DNA from: an uncultured Pseudomonas sp.
GTDB taxonomy: Bacteria > Pseudomonadota > Gammaproteobacteria > Pseudomonadales > Pseudomonadaceae
Reading direction: 5' to 3'
Assembly: GCA_943914515.1 (NCBI GenBank)
Contig: CALUCI010000004.1
Location: 1 to 64,000, forward strand
Length of the DNA stretch: 64,000 nucleotides
Shown here: positions 54,505 through 62,735 of the stretch, piece after piece
Numbering within the stretch: position 1 is the first letter of the stretch
How the letters are laid out: every line of letters starts with the position of its first letter
Program-made: the position numbers and the translations under genes
Notes under the pieces: model-generated
What the model was told of the DNA's origin: nothing
Databases searched by the model: none
The model's input: only the letters and a program-made list of their open reading frames with translations

Positions 54505-55180
54505 CGCCGCCAAAAGCGGCTGGCCAGCGGACCAATGGCTTCAAGCCGGCCCTGACCTACGCAATTCTCCAGGACGCGAGGCCGTCCGACGGGGCTTTCG
54601 CCAGTTTACAGAAATGCCTGAAATCGCCACCAGCGCTGATGAGAGAAGACCGATAAAAAACAAAAAGAGCGGTATTTGTCCCTCCTACACTGTTTTTTTT
54701 CGATGCCACTCTTTCAGTTCAAATGCGTTCACGCAGTCATGGCGGATACTTCGGAAATACCAGCCTTAGCCATAAAAATGCGCGGGCTCACGAACAGAGC
54801 CGGCGATAAATGCAACCCGTTGCGGATTCAGCGCGCGGCAGCACCCGATTATCAGGGATACGTGTAGGGTGGAGATGCACAACCGTCGGACCGTGTAGTA
54901 CCGCGTCCCTCCCATGGGCCCCTGGCCCTGCGAACGGACCCGGTCTTGATCGAGATGCCCCAGGGTGTCCATGGCCGAAGGCTGATTCCTCCTCCTGACT
55001 GAGTGCATGACACCACAGCAAGCAGGACGCGTCGTCGCGACTTCGGTAGCACTGGATATCAGTCGACCGATAGCCGCTGGACACGGGATGGCTCGCCACC
55101 CCTGACGCACCTGACACCGACCATGATAAGTCGTGTGTGCCGAACGCCGTTTCCGGCAGCCCGGAAACCGACGGTATTAC
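54505..55180 (+). other. Long untranslated leader of rne
   Basis: A stretch of about 675 bases with no convincing reading frame on either strand, between the predicted rne promoter and the rne ATG. In E. coli the rne leader is a structured RNA through which RNase E cuts and limits its own message; a similar role is inferred. The first 200 bases include AT-rich runs (AAAAAACAAAAAGAG near 54655, TTTTTTTT near 54693) that could be entry sites for RNase E. No further gene is seen here. Confidence 0.6.
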
Positions 55181-58100
55181 ATGAAAAGAATGCTGATTAA
55201 CGCGACTCAACCCGAAGAGTTGCGTGTTGCTCTGGTAGACGGCCAACGCCTCTACGACCTGGACATCGAGTCCGGAGCCCGCGAGCAGAAGAAGGCCAAC
55301 ATCTACAAAGGCCGGATTACCCGCATCGAACCCAGCCTCGAAGCCGCTTTCGTCGACTTCGGTTCTGAGCGCCATGGCTTCCTGCCACTCAAGGAAATTT
55401 CCCGCGAATACTTCAAGAAAGCCCCTGAAGGCCGGGTAAACATCAAGGAAGTATTGAGCGAAGGCCAGGAAGTCATCGTCCAGGTCGAGAAAGAAGAACG
55501 TGGCAACAAGGGCGCCGCCCTGACCACCTTCATCAGCCTCGCCGGTCGTTACCTCGTGCTGATGCCGAACAACCCACGTGCCGGCGGTATTTCCCGTCGC
55601 ATCGAAGGTGAAGAGCGCAACGAACTGCGTGAAGCGCTGAACGGCCTGATCGCACCGGCCGACATGGGCCTGATCGTGCGCACTGCCGGCCTTGGCCGCA
55701 GCAGCGAAGAAATGCAGTGGGACCTCGACTACCTGCTGCAGCTGTGGACCGCCATCAAGGAAGCGTCCCTGGACCGCGCCGCGCCATTCCTGATCTACCA
55801 GGAAAGCAACGTCATCATCCGCGCCATCCGCGACTACCTGCGCCAGGACATCGGCGAAGTGCTGATCGACAGCGTTGAAGCCCAGGACGAAGCCCTGACC
55901 TTCATCCGCCAGGTGATGCCGCAGTACGCCAGCAAGATCAAGCTGTACGAAGACAGCGTTCCGCTGTTCAACCGTTTCCAGATCGAAAGCCAGATCGAGA
56001 CCGCCTTCCAGCGCGTCGTCGAACTGCCTTCCGGCGGCTCCATCGTCATCGATCCGACCGAAGCCCTGGTGTCCATCGACATCAACTCGGCGCGCGCCAC
56101 CAAAGGCAGCGATATCGAAGAAACCGCCCTGCAAACCAACCTTGAAGCGGCTGAAGAAATCGCCCGTCAGTTGCGCCTGCGCGACATCGGCGGCCTGATC
56201 GTCATCGACTTCATCGACATGACCCCGGCCAAGAACCAGCGCGCCGTCGAAGAAAAAGTCCGCGAATGCCTCGAAGCCGACCGCGCCCGCGTTCAGGTCG
56301 GTCGCATTTCGCGCTTCGGCCTGCTGGAAATGTCTCGCCAGCGCCTGCGCCCTTCGCTGGGCGAAAGCAGCGGCATCGTCTGCCCGCGCTGCAGCGGCAC
56401 CGGCATCATCCGCGACGTCGAGTCGCTGTCGCTGGCCATCCTGCGCCTGATCGAAGAAGAAGCCCTGAAGGACCGTACCGCCGAGGTCCGCGCCCAGGTG
56501 CCGATTCCGGTCGCCGCTTTCCTGCTCAACGAAAAACGCAACTCGATCACCAAGATCGAACTGCGTACCCGTGCCCGCATCGTCATCCTGCCGAACGATC
56601 ACCTGGAAACGCCGCACTTCGAAGTCCAGCGTCTGCGCGACGACAATCCGGAAGCCCTGACCGGCCAATCCAGCTACGAAATCGCCGCCACCGAAGTCGA
56701 AGAAGCCCAGCCGGCTGCAGCCACCCGCACCCTGGTTCGCCAGGAAGCTGCGGTCAAGACCGCACCTGCTCGCGCCAACGCCCCGGTTCCGGCCACCGTC
56801 GAGCAACCTGCCGCACCGGTCCACGTCGCCCCGGAACCAAGCCTGTTCAAAGGCCTGGTGAAGTCGCTGGTGAGCCTGTTCGCCGGCAACAAGGAAGAAC
56901 CTGCCAGCACCCCGGTTGCCGCTGAAAAGCCGGCCTCTGCCGAGCGCTCGCAGCGCAACGAAGAACGTCGCAACGGTCGCCAGCAGAGCCGTAACCGCAA
57001 CGGCCGCCGTGATGAAGAACGCAAGCCTCGCGAAGAACGCGCCGAACGCGCACCGCGCGAAGAGCGCCAGCCACGCGAGGAAGTCCAGAACCGCGAAGAG
57101 CGCGCACCTCGCCCTCCACGTGAAGAGCGCCAGCCGCGCCCACCGCGTGAAGAGCGTCGCCCACGTGAAGAGCGTCCGGTCCGCGAACTGCGCGAACCTC
57201 TCGACGCCGCTCCGGCCGTGCGTGAAGAACGCCCTGAACGTGCGCCACGTGAAGAGCGTGCACCGCGCGAAGAACGCGCCCCACGTGAAGAACGCGCACC
57301 GCGCGAAGAACGTGCTCCACGTGAAGAGCGCGCACCTCGCGAGGAACGTGCACCTCGTGAAGAACGTGCACCTCGTGAGGAACGCGCCCCACGCGAAGAA
57401 CGTGCTCCGCGCGAAGAGCGCCAGCCACGCCCACCACGCGAAGAGCGTCAACTGCGCCCTGCCGTCGAGTCGACCGAGGAAGTTGTAGAAGAGCAACTGC
57501 CAAGCGAAGAGCTGCTGCAGGACGACAATCAGGAAGGCGCCGAAGGCGAACGCCCACGTCGTCGCTCCCGCGGCCAGCGTCGTCGCAGCAACCGTCGTGA
57601 GCGTCAACGCGATGCCAATGGCAACGTGGTTGAAGGCAGCGAGGACGACAACGAAGAAGGCAACGAGCCGACGGGCGCCGAACTGGCAGCCGGCCTGGCC
57701 GTAACCGCCGCAGTGGCGACCAGCAACATCAGCGCCAATGCCGAAGCCGAAGCCAACGCCCAGGCCGAGCGCGCAACTGCCGCCGTCGAAGAGGCTGTAC
57801 AGCCAGTCGAAGCCGCACCGGCGCAAGCCGAAGTTGCTGAAGCTGCTCAGGTTGTTGAAGCCGTTGAAGTCGTAGCGGCTGTCGAGCCTGCTGTCGAGGT
57901 CGCCGAGACTTCCATCGCGCCGGTTGTCGAGCAGCCCGCCATTGTCGTCGAGACCGTGGAACCTGTTGCCGCCCCGGTCGTCGAGGTCGTACCGCAGCCC
58001 GTCGAGCAGCCAGCGGAGGCGCAAGCCCCTGTTGAGCAGGAGCCTGTCGTAGCCGCCCAGCCTGAACCTCAGGAACCTGCACCGGCAGTCCAGCCTGTTG

Positions 58101-58411
58101 TCGAGCAACCGGCTCCGGTCGAAGCGCCAGCGGCACCTGTGGTCGTGGAAGCGCCTGCAGCCGAGCCAGTGGCTGTCGAAGCACCGGCAGTGACGCCTTC
58201 GAACGGTCGTGCACCTAATGACCCACGCGAAGTACGTCGCCGCAAGCGTGAGGCTGAGGCAGCCGCTGCTGCCGCCGCAGCAGCGCCTGCGGTAGTGGAG
58301 CAGGCTTCCGAAGCCGCAGCCGAGCCGCAAACTGCGCCCGAAGCGGTCGAACGCGTAGAACCTGCCGCTAAAGACCTGGAAACCACTGAAGAACAGAAAC
58401 CACTGTTCTGA
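55181..58411 (+). CDS. rne: Rne, ribonuclease E
   Basis: A 1076-residue endonuclease and degradosome scaffold. The N-terminal catalytic half (about 1-510) has the S1 domain (KANIYKGRITRIEPSLEAAF), the DNase I-like site with VSIDINSARATKG and IVIDFIDM, and the zinc link CPRCSGTG. The C-terminal half is disordered: an Arg/Glu-rich RNA-binding part with ten tandem APREER units, followed by Pro/Val/Ala/Glu-rich sequence and a short end with RREVRRRKREAEAAAA-like basic residues. ATG 55181 gives the family start MKRMLINATQPEELRVALVD. Confidence 0.98.
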   Translation: MKRMLINATQPEELRVALVDGQRLYDLDIESGAREQKKANIYKGRITRIEPSLEAAFVDFGSERHGFLPLKEISREYFKKAPEGRVNIKEVLSEGQEVIVQVEKEERGNKGAALTTFISLAGRYLVLMPNNPRAGGISRRIEGEERNELREALNGLIAPADMGLIVRTAGLGRSSEEMQWDLDYLLQLWTAIKEASLDRAAPFLIYQESNVIIRAIRDYLRQDIGEVLIDSVEAQDEALTFIRQVMPQYASKIKLYEDSVPLFNRFQIESQIETAFQRVVELPSGGSIVIDPTEALVSIDINSARATKGSDIEETALQTNLEAAEEIARQLRLRDIGGLIVIDFIDMTPAKNQRAVEEKVRECLEADRARVQVGRISRFGLLEMSRQRLRPSLGESSGIVCPRCSGTGIIRDVESLSLAILRLIEEEALKDRTAEVRAQVPIPVAAFLLNEKRNSITKIELRTRARIVILPNDHLETPHFEVQRLRDDNPEALTGQSSYEIAATEVEEAQPAAATRTLVRQEAAVKTAPARANAPVPATVEQPAAPVHVAPEPSLFKGLVKSLVSLFAGNKEEPASTPVAAEKPASAERSQRNEERRNGRQQSRNRNGRRDEERKPREERAERAPREERQPREEVQNREERAPRPPREERQPRPPREERRPREERPVRELREPLDAAPAVREERPERAPREERAPREERAPREERAPREERAPREERAPREERAPREERAPREERAPREERAPREERQPRPPREERQLRPAVESTEEVVEEQLPSEELLQDDNQEGAEGERPRRRSRGQRRRSNRRERQRDANGNVVEGSEDDNEEGNEPTGAELAAGLAVTAAVATSNISANAEAEANAQAERATAAVEEAVQPVEAAPAQAEVAEAAQVVEAVEVVAAVEPAVEVAETSIAPVVEQPAIVVETVEPVAAPVVEVVPQPVEQPAEAQAPVEQEPVVAAQPEPQEPAPAVQPVVEQPAPVEAPAAPVVVEAPAAEPVAVEAPAVTPSNGRAPNDPREVRRRKREAEAAAAAAAAAPAVVEQASEAAAEPQTAPEAVERVEPAAKDLETTEEQKPLF
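57242..57421 (+). repeat. Ten tandem 18-base repeats in rne
   Basis: Ten consecutive copies coding for Ala-Pro-Arg-Glu-Glu-Arg. The units differ at third codon positions (for example CCACGTGAAGAG, CCGCGCGAAGAA), so the protein repeat is kept although DNA copies have diverged. It lies in the arginine-rich RNA-binding part of RNase E. Confidence 0.95.
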
Positions 58412-58423
58412 TGATTCCAGGCT

Positions 58424-58463
58424 GAAAAAAAGCCCCGCCAGTGAAAACTGGCGGGGCTTTTTC
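58424..58463. terminator. Bidirectional terminator between rne and murB
   Basis: AAAAAAAGCCCCGCCAGT / ACTGGCGGGGCTTTTT: an 11-bp GC-rich stem with A-run on one side and T-run on the other. It serves rne on the plus strand and murB on the minus strand. Confidence 0.93.
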
Positions 58464-58508
58464 AATTCTGGCGAAAGCGCCGGAGTAACGGCTCCACGCA
58501 ACCGGACA

Positions 58509-59528
58509 TCAGTACAGATTCGGCTCCATTTCGAGCTCGACGCCAAAGCGCTTGAACACATCGGCCTGGATTTTCAGAGCCAGCTCATGCAACTGCGTTC
58601 CGCTTGCCTGGCCGTGATTGACCAGCACCAGCGCCTGCAGTTGATGCACGCCGGCGTCACCATCACGATAGCCCTTCCAGCCCGCCTTCTCGATCAACCA
58701 CCCCGCCGCAAGCTTCACCTGGCCATCGGCCTGTGGATAAGCCACGACATTCGGCTGTTCCAGGCGAATCCGCGCAGCCAGTTCGGCACTGACCAGAGGG
58801 TTCTTGAAGAAGCTGCCGGCATTGCCGAGAACGGCCGGGTCGGGCAGTTTCTCCCGGCGAATGCTGCAGATCGCCTCGCTGACCTGTTGCGCACCGGGCT
58901 GGTCGACACCGTGTTCAGTCAGACGTTGGCGCACCGGGCCGTAGTCCAAATGCAGCGGCGCATTACGGGCCAGGGCGAAGCGCACCCGCAGAATGACCCA
59001 ACGGCCCGGATTGCGCTTGAAGCAGCTGTCGCGATAGCCAAACGCACAGTCCGCCAGGGTGAAATCGCGCAGTTCACCGGTCTGGCGATCCAGCGCGGTA
59101 AGACCGAGGAAAACATCCTTGATCTCGACGCCATAGGCACCGATATTCTGCATCGGCGCCGCGCCAACGGTACCGGGAATCAGGCTGAGATTCTCCAGAC
59201 CGACCAAGCCCTGCGCCAGCGTCCACAGCACGAACGGATGCCAGGGCTCGCCGGCCTCCGCCTCGACCACTACGTGCTGGCCGTCGTCAGACAGCAGGCG
59301 GATCCCCGAACTGCCCATGCGGATCACCAGTGCGCCGACATCCTGGGTGAGCAGCAGATTGCTGCCGCCACCAATCACCAGTACCGGCAGCTCATGCTCG
59401 CCGGCATACGCGAGCAATTGGCGGACATCCTCGTCGCTGCGGGCCTCGGCGAAGAAACGCGCGTTTACCTCGACCCCGAAGCTGTTGAAGGGCTTGAGGG
59501 AAACCTGCGATTGCACGACGGCACTCAT
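58509..59528 (-). CDS. murB: MurB, UDP-N-acetylenolpyruvoylglucosamine reductase
   Basis: A 339-residue FAD enzyme reducing UDP-GlcNAc-enolpyruvate to UDP-MurNAc in peptidoglycan synthesis. FAD-binding motif LPVLVIGGGSNLLLTQD; active-site region GTVGAAPMQNIGAYGVEI; catalytic Ser/Glu in NAGSFFKNP and the C-terminal part. It is the type I (E. coli-like) form. Its ATG overlaps the stop of the 28-codon ORF upstream (ATGA). Confidence 0.97.
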   Translation of the reverse strand: MSAVVQSQVSLKPFNSFGVEVNARFFAEARSDEDVRQLLAYAGEHELPVLVIGGGSNLLLTQDVGALVIRMGSSGIRLLSDDGQHVVVEAEAGEPWHPFVLWTLAQGLVGLENLSLIPGTVGAAPMQNIGAYGVEIKDVFLGLTALDRQTGELRDFTLADCAFGYRDSCFKRNPGRWVILRVRFALARNAPLHLDYGPVRQRLTEHGVDQPGAQQVSEAICSIRREKLPDPAVLGNAGSFFKNPLVSAELAARIRLEQPNVVAYPQADGQVKLAAGWLIEKAGWKGYRDGDAGVHQLQALVLVNHGQASGTQLHELALKIQADVFKRFGVELEMEPNLY

Positions 59529-59611
59529 GGACGAACCTTCATTTCAGCGACATCAGCAGCAGAGAACTGGAGCATTACCGCGCCTGCGGCGAGTGACCGG
59601 CAAACACGCAT
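59525..59611 (-). pseudogene. 28-codon ORF, probable remnant of the phosphatase gene ptpA
   Basis: It translates as MRVCRSLAAGAVMLQFSAAD followed by VAEMKVRP. It overlaps the kdsB stop (TGATG) and the murB start (ATGA), the joints expected of an intact gene in this operon. P. aeruginosa and relatives have a low-molecular-weight protein tyrosine phosphatase here, starting MRVLFVCLGNICRSPTAEGV; MRV and CRS-x-x-A-x-G-x-V are kept while the phosphatase loop is lost. Likely an in-frame deletion that preserves coupling between kdsB and murB. Confidence 0.55.
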
Positions 59612-60375
59612 CAGGCCTCCAGCAAGCGCCGCACGCGCTCCAGGTCTTCAGGGGTATCGACGCCAACAGGAGGCGCTTGCAGGGCATCGGCGACATGGAT
59701 GCGTACGCCATGCCAAAGCGCGCGCAATTGCTCCAGAGCCTCGGTTTTCTCCAGCCAGCACGGCCCCCAGCCAACGAAGTCCTGGAGAAAGCCGGCGCGA
59801 TAGGCGTACATGCCGATATGGCGGCGGTAAGGCACGCCCTCCGGCAAACGCTCACGGCTTTGCGCCAACGCGTCACGAGCCCACGGCAATGGCGCACGGC
59901 TGAAGGTCAGGGCCAGCCCGTTGCTGTCGGCGACGACCTTGACCACGTTGGGATTGAACAGGGATTCGACGTCTTCGAGCGGCTCGCCAAGGGTGGCGAT
60001 GCCTGCCTCGGGGTGAGCCGCCAGGTTGGCCGCCACCTGATCGATGATCGACGGCGGGATCAACGGCTCGTCACCTTGCACGTTTACCACGATGGCATCG
60101 GCGGGCAACCCCAGCGCGCTGGCCACTTCGGCCAGGCGGTCGGTGCCGGACTCATGATCGTCGCGGGTAAGCAGAACTTCGGCACCAAAGGCGCGGCAGG
60201 CGTCGACGATACCGGGGTCGTCAGTGGCAATGACCACCCGGCTGGCGCTGCTCTTGCGCGCCTGTTCCCACACATGCTGGACCATCGGCTTGCCGGCGAT
60301 CGGCAACAGCGGCTTGCCAGGCAGACGCGTCGAGCGCAGCCGGGCGGGGATCACGACAGTGAACGCGACACTCAT
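59611..60375 (-). CDS. kdsB: KdsB, CMP-KDO synthetase
   Basis: A 254-residue cytidylyltransferase activating KDO for LPS core. VVIPARLRSTRLPGKPLLPI, VNVQGDEPLIPPSIID and PEDLERVRRLL are typical. ATG overlaps the Trm112-like stop as ATGA. Confidence 0.97.
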   Translation of the reverse strand: MSVAFTVVIPARLRSTRLPGKPLLPIAGKPMVQHVWEQARKSSASRVVIATDDPGIVDACRAFGAEVLLTRDDHESGTDRLAEVASALGLPADAIVVNVQGDEPLIPPSIIDQVAANLAAHPEAGIATLGEPLEDVESLFNPNVVKVVADSNGLALTFSRAPLPWARDALAQSRERLPEGVPYRRHIGMYAYRAGFLQDFVGWGPCWLEKTEALEQLRALWHGVRIHVADALQAPPVGVDTPEDLERVRRLLEA

Positions 60376-60557
60376 TTGTCCAGGCGCTCGTCGTCAGTCA
60401 GGGTGCGGGCTTCGCTTTCCAGCATCACCGGGATGCCATCGCGAACCGGGTAGGCCAGGCCGGCACCCTTGCTGATCAGCTCGGTCTTGTCGGCGCTGAG
60501 CTTGAGCGGGCCTTTGGTAATCGGGCAAGCGAGGATGTCGAGCAGTTTGGTATCCAT
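60372..60557 (-). CDS. Trm112/YcaR-like small protein
   Basis: A 61-residue protein of the Trm112 family (MDTKLLDILACPITKGPLKL; SKGAGLAYPVRDGIPVMLES). The Cys-x2-Lys variant replaces the usual CPxC zinc site, as in other enterobacterial and Pseudomonas YcaR proteins. It sits between lpxK and kdsB in most gammaproteobacteria. ATG at 60557 was chosen; upstream in-frame codons are unconserved. Confidence 0.9.
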   Translation of the reverse strand: MDTKLLDILACPITKGPLKLSADKTELISKGAGLAYPVRDGIPVMLESEARTLTDDERLDK

Positions 60558-60595
60558 GGAAAGTCCTCTGGCCTGTGGCCGCATACAGAAAAGAA

Positions 60596-61606
60596 TCAGG
60601 GCTGCCGACGGTTCGGCAGCAAGCGCGCCAGTTGCTCATCGAGCCAGCGCACGAAGGCCGGCGATGGCTGCGCGTCGACGGCAAGATACCACCAGTCCGG
60701 CGCAGCGAAACTGCGGCATTTCACAGCATCCTTCTCGGTCATCACCAGCGGCAGCGGCGGGCTGAAACTCAGCGCCTCGGGGCTGAACTCGGCATGATCG
60801 GCGAAAGGATGCGCAACGGGCTGCCAGTTTAGTCCTTGAAGGGTATTGAAGAAACGCTGGGGATTGCCGATGCCGGCCACTGCGTGCAGCGCCTGGCCGG
60901 CGGGGAAATGGTCCAGCGGACGGCGTTCGCCGCTGTGGAGATTGACCAGCGCAGTGGGCTGCAGGGTAAACGCGAAGCCATCGTCGCGATCCGCCGCAGC
61001 ACCGTTGTAGAGCAGTGCGTCGACGTCTTGCAGGCGCTCAACCGGCTCACGCAACGGGCCGGCCGGCAAGCAGCGGCGATTGCCCAGACCGCGGGCGGCA
61101 TCGATCAGCACCAGTTCCAGATCGCGGGCGAGACGGTAATGCTGCATCCCGTCGTCACACAGGATCAGGTCCAGCGGCTCGGCGTCGAGCAGCGCCCGAA
61201 CGGCCTGCGAACGATCCGGGTCGATCATCAACGGCACACCGCTGCGCTGGACGATCAACAGCGGCTCATCACCGGCCTCGCTGGCAGCCTGGTCGGCCCG
61301 TACCCGCCATGGCAGTTGTGGCGGCTTGGCCCCATAGCCACGGCTGACCACGCCAACGCGTATCCCGCGCTGGCGACAATGTTCGATCAGAAAGAGAATC
61401 AGCGGGGTCTTGCCGGTACCGCCTACGGTGATGTTGCCCACCACCAGCACCGGCACTGGCGCGCGATAGATATCACCCTGCCCGGCCAGGAAGCGCTGGC
61501 GCTTGCCGCGCACGACCCTGCGGTACAGGGACTCCAGCGGCGAAAGCAGCGCGAGCAGCGGGTGACCGTTGTACCAGGCGTGCAGCAAGCGGTCGGCAAG
61601 AGCCAT
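60596..61606 (-). CDS. lpxK: LpxK, tetraacyldisaccharide 4'-kinase
   Basis: A 336-residue membrane-associated kinase that adds the 4'-phosphate to lipid A. Walker A VGNITVGGTGKTPLILFLIE; CDDGMQHYRLARDLELVLID. ATG overlaps the ExbD-like stop by one base (TGATG). Confidence 0.96.
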   Translation of the reverse strand: MALADRLLHAWYNGHPLLALLSPLESLYRRVVRGKRQRFLAGQGDIYRAPVPVLVVGNITVGGTGKTPLILFLIEHCRQRGIRVGVVSRGYGAKPPQLPWRVRADQAASEAGDEPLLIVQRSGVPLMIDPDRSQAVRALLDAEPLDLILCDDGMQHYRLARDLELVLIDAARGLGNRRCLPAGPLREPVERLQDVDALLYNGAAADRDDGFAFTLQPTALVNLHSGERRPLDHFPAGQALHAVAGIGNPQRFFNTLQGLNWQPVAHPFADHAEFSPEALSFSPPLPLVMTEKDAVKCRSFAAPDWWYLAVDAQPSPAFVRWLDEQLARLLPNRRQP

Positions 61607-62037
61607 CAGGGCGTCCCCGGCGCGGCCTCGACCGTGGTCATGCGCAAATGGCTGAAACCGAGCTTGCCGGCCGCGTCCATTGCTGTCACCACGGACTGGT
61701 GCGGAGTCTTGCCGTCGGCGCTGATCGCCAACGGCAGCTTGGTATCACCACCGGATTCCTTCTGCAGCGCCTCGGTCAGGGTCGCCAGGTCGCTCTTGGG
61801 CAGCAGGTGATTGTTCACCGAGTAGACGCCTTCGGCGCTGATGGTGATTTCCACCAGTTTCTGCTCGGATTCCGGCATCGGCGCACCGCTGGCGGCTTCC
61901 GGCAACTCGACGCGCAACTGGGTTTCGCGGGTGAAGGTGGTGGTGACGACGAAGAACAGCAACAGGATGAAGACCACATCGATCAACGAAGCCAGGTTGA
62001 TATCAACGTTCTCGCGTTGCTTGCGCCGGAATTTCAC
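61606..62037 (-). CDS. ExbD/TolR family biopolymer transport protein
   Basis: A 143-residue single-pass protein: KFRRKQRENVDINLASLIDVVFILLLFFVV shows the proton-path Asp in the membrane helix (split here: NVDINLASLIDVVFI then LLLFFVVTTTF). A periplasmic domain follows. It works with the ExbB-like protein upstream to use the proton gradient; this pair next to lpxK is separate from tonB-exbBD and tolQRAB. GTG start, overlapping as GTGA. Confidence 0.92.
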   Translation of the reverse strand: MKFRRKQRENVDINLASLIDVVFILLLFFVVTTTFTRETQLRVELPEAASGAPMPESEQKLVEITISAEGVYSVNNHLLPKSDLATLTEALQKESGGDTKLPLAISADGKTPHQSVVTAMDAAGKLGFSHLRMTTVEAAPGTP

Positions 62038-62672
62038 GCCTTGCTCCCGGCGGACAGGTCGACATCACGGTCGCCCTGCACCACTTCAACCAGTTTGATC
62101 GCTTCCTGCTCCATGCCGACCACCAATTCATCGATACGGCGCTGCAGGAAACGGTGGAAGAACACCGCCGGAATACCGACCATCAGACCTGCCGCCGTGG
62201 TGATCAGTGCCTTGGAGATACCACCGGCAAGCACTGCGGCGTTGGCGGTCATGCCCGAGCCCATGAACGAACTGAAAATGTCGATCATGCCCAGTACGGT
62301 ACCCAGCAGGCCGAGCAGCGGCGCCATCGCGGCGATGGTGCCAAGGGCGTTGATATAGCGCTCCAGCTCGTGGATGACCCGGGCGGCCGCCTCTTCGATG
62401 CACTCTTTCATGATCTCGCGACCATGGCGGGAGTTGGCCAGGCCAGCGGCGAGAATCTCCCCGAGCGGCGAGTCGGCCCGCAGCGCCTTGAGTTTTTCAG
62501 TGTTGAGCTGCTTGTCGTTGATCCAGCGCCAGACCTGGCCAAGCAGGTGCGGCGGGGTGATGCGACTGGCGCGCAGGGTCCACAGACGCTCGGCAACGAT
62601 AGCCATGGCAGCGATGGAACTCAGAATGATCGGCAGCATCATCCAACCACCGGACTTGACCAATTCCCACAC
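62034..62672 (-). CDS. ExbB/TolQ family proton channel protein
   Basis: A 212-residue three-helix inner-membrane protein. Helix 1 at about 10-30 (MMLPIILSSIAAMAIVAERL); helices 2 and 3 in LGTIAAMAPLLGLLGTVLGM and ISKALITTAAGLMVGIPAVF. GTG at 62672 was chosen, with GAGGGGG upstream and the family start VWELVKSGGWMM. It pairs with the ExbD-like protein. Its operon continues to lpxK and kdsB. Confidence 0.93.
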   Translation of the reverse strand: MWELVKSGGWMMLPIILSSIAAMAIVAERLWTLRASRITPPHLLGQVWRWINDKQLNTEKLKALRADSPLGEILAAGLANSRHGREIMKECIEEAAARVIHELERYINALGTIAAMAPLLGLLGTVLGMIDIFSSFMGSGMTANAAVLAGGISKALITTAAGLMVGIPAVFFHRFLQRRIDELVVGMEQEAIKLVEVVQGDRDVDLSAGSKA

Positions 62673-62735
62673 AGTAACGACCCCCTCGGAAAAAGTTCTG
62701 CACTCTACCATAGGGGCCGTGGCCGCCGAAGACTG

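Noticed and set aside
54464..54769. Possible 101-codon gene in the rne leader
   Set aside because: Begins inside the predicted promoter, lacks a ribosome site and has no gene-like composition; better read as leader RNA.
57242..57421. CRISPR-like array of regularly spaced repeats
   Set aside because: Units are directly adjacent without spacers, in frame within rne, and code for a protein repeat.
54788..58561. Minus-strand open frame of 1257 codons opposite rne
   Set aside because: Mirror of the Glu/Arg/Ala/Pro-rich rne codons (giving Phe/Ala/Gly-rich sequence); it also runs across the terminator and rne leader.
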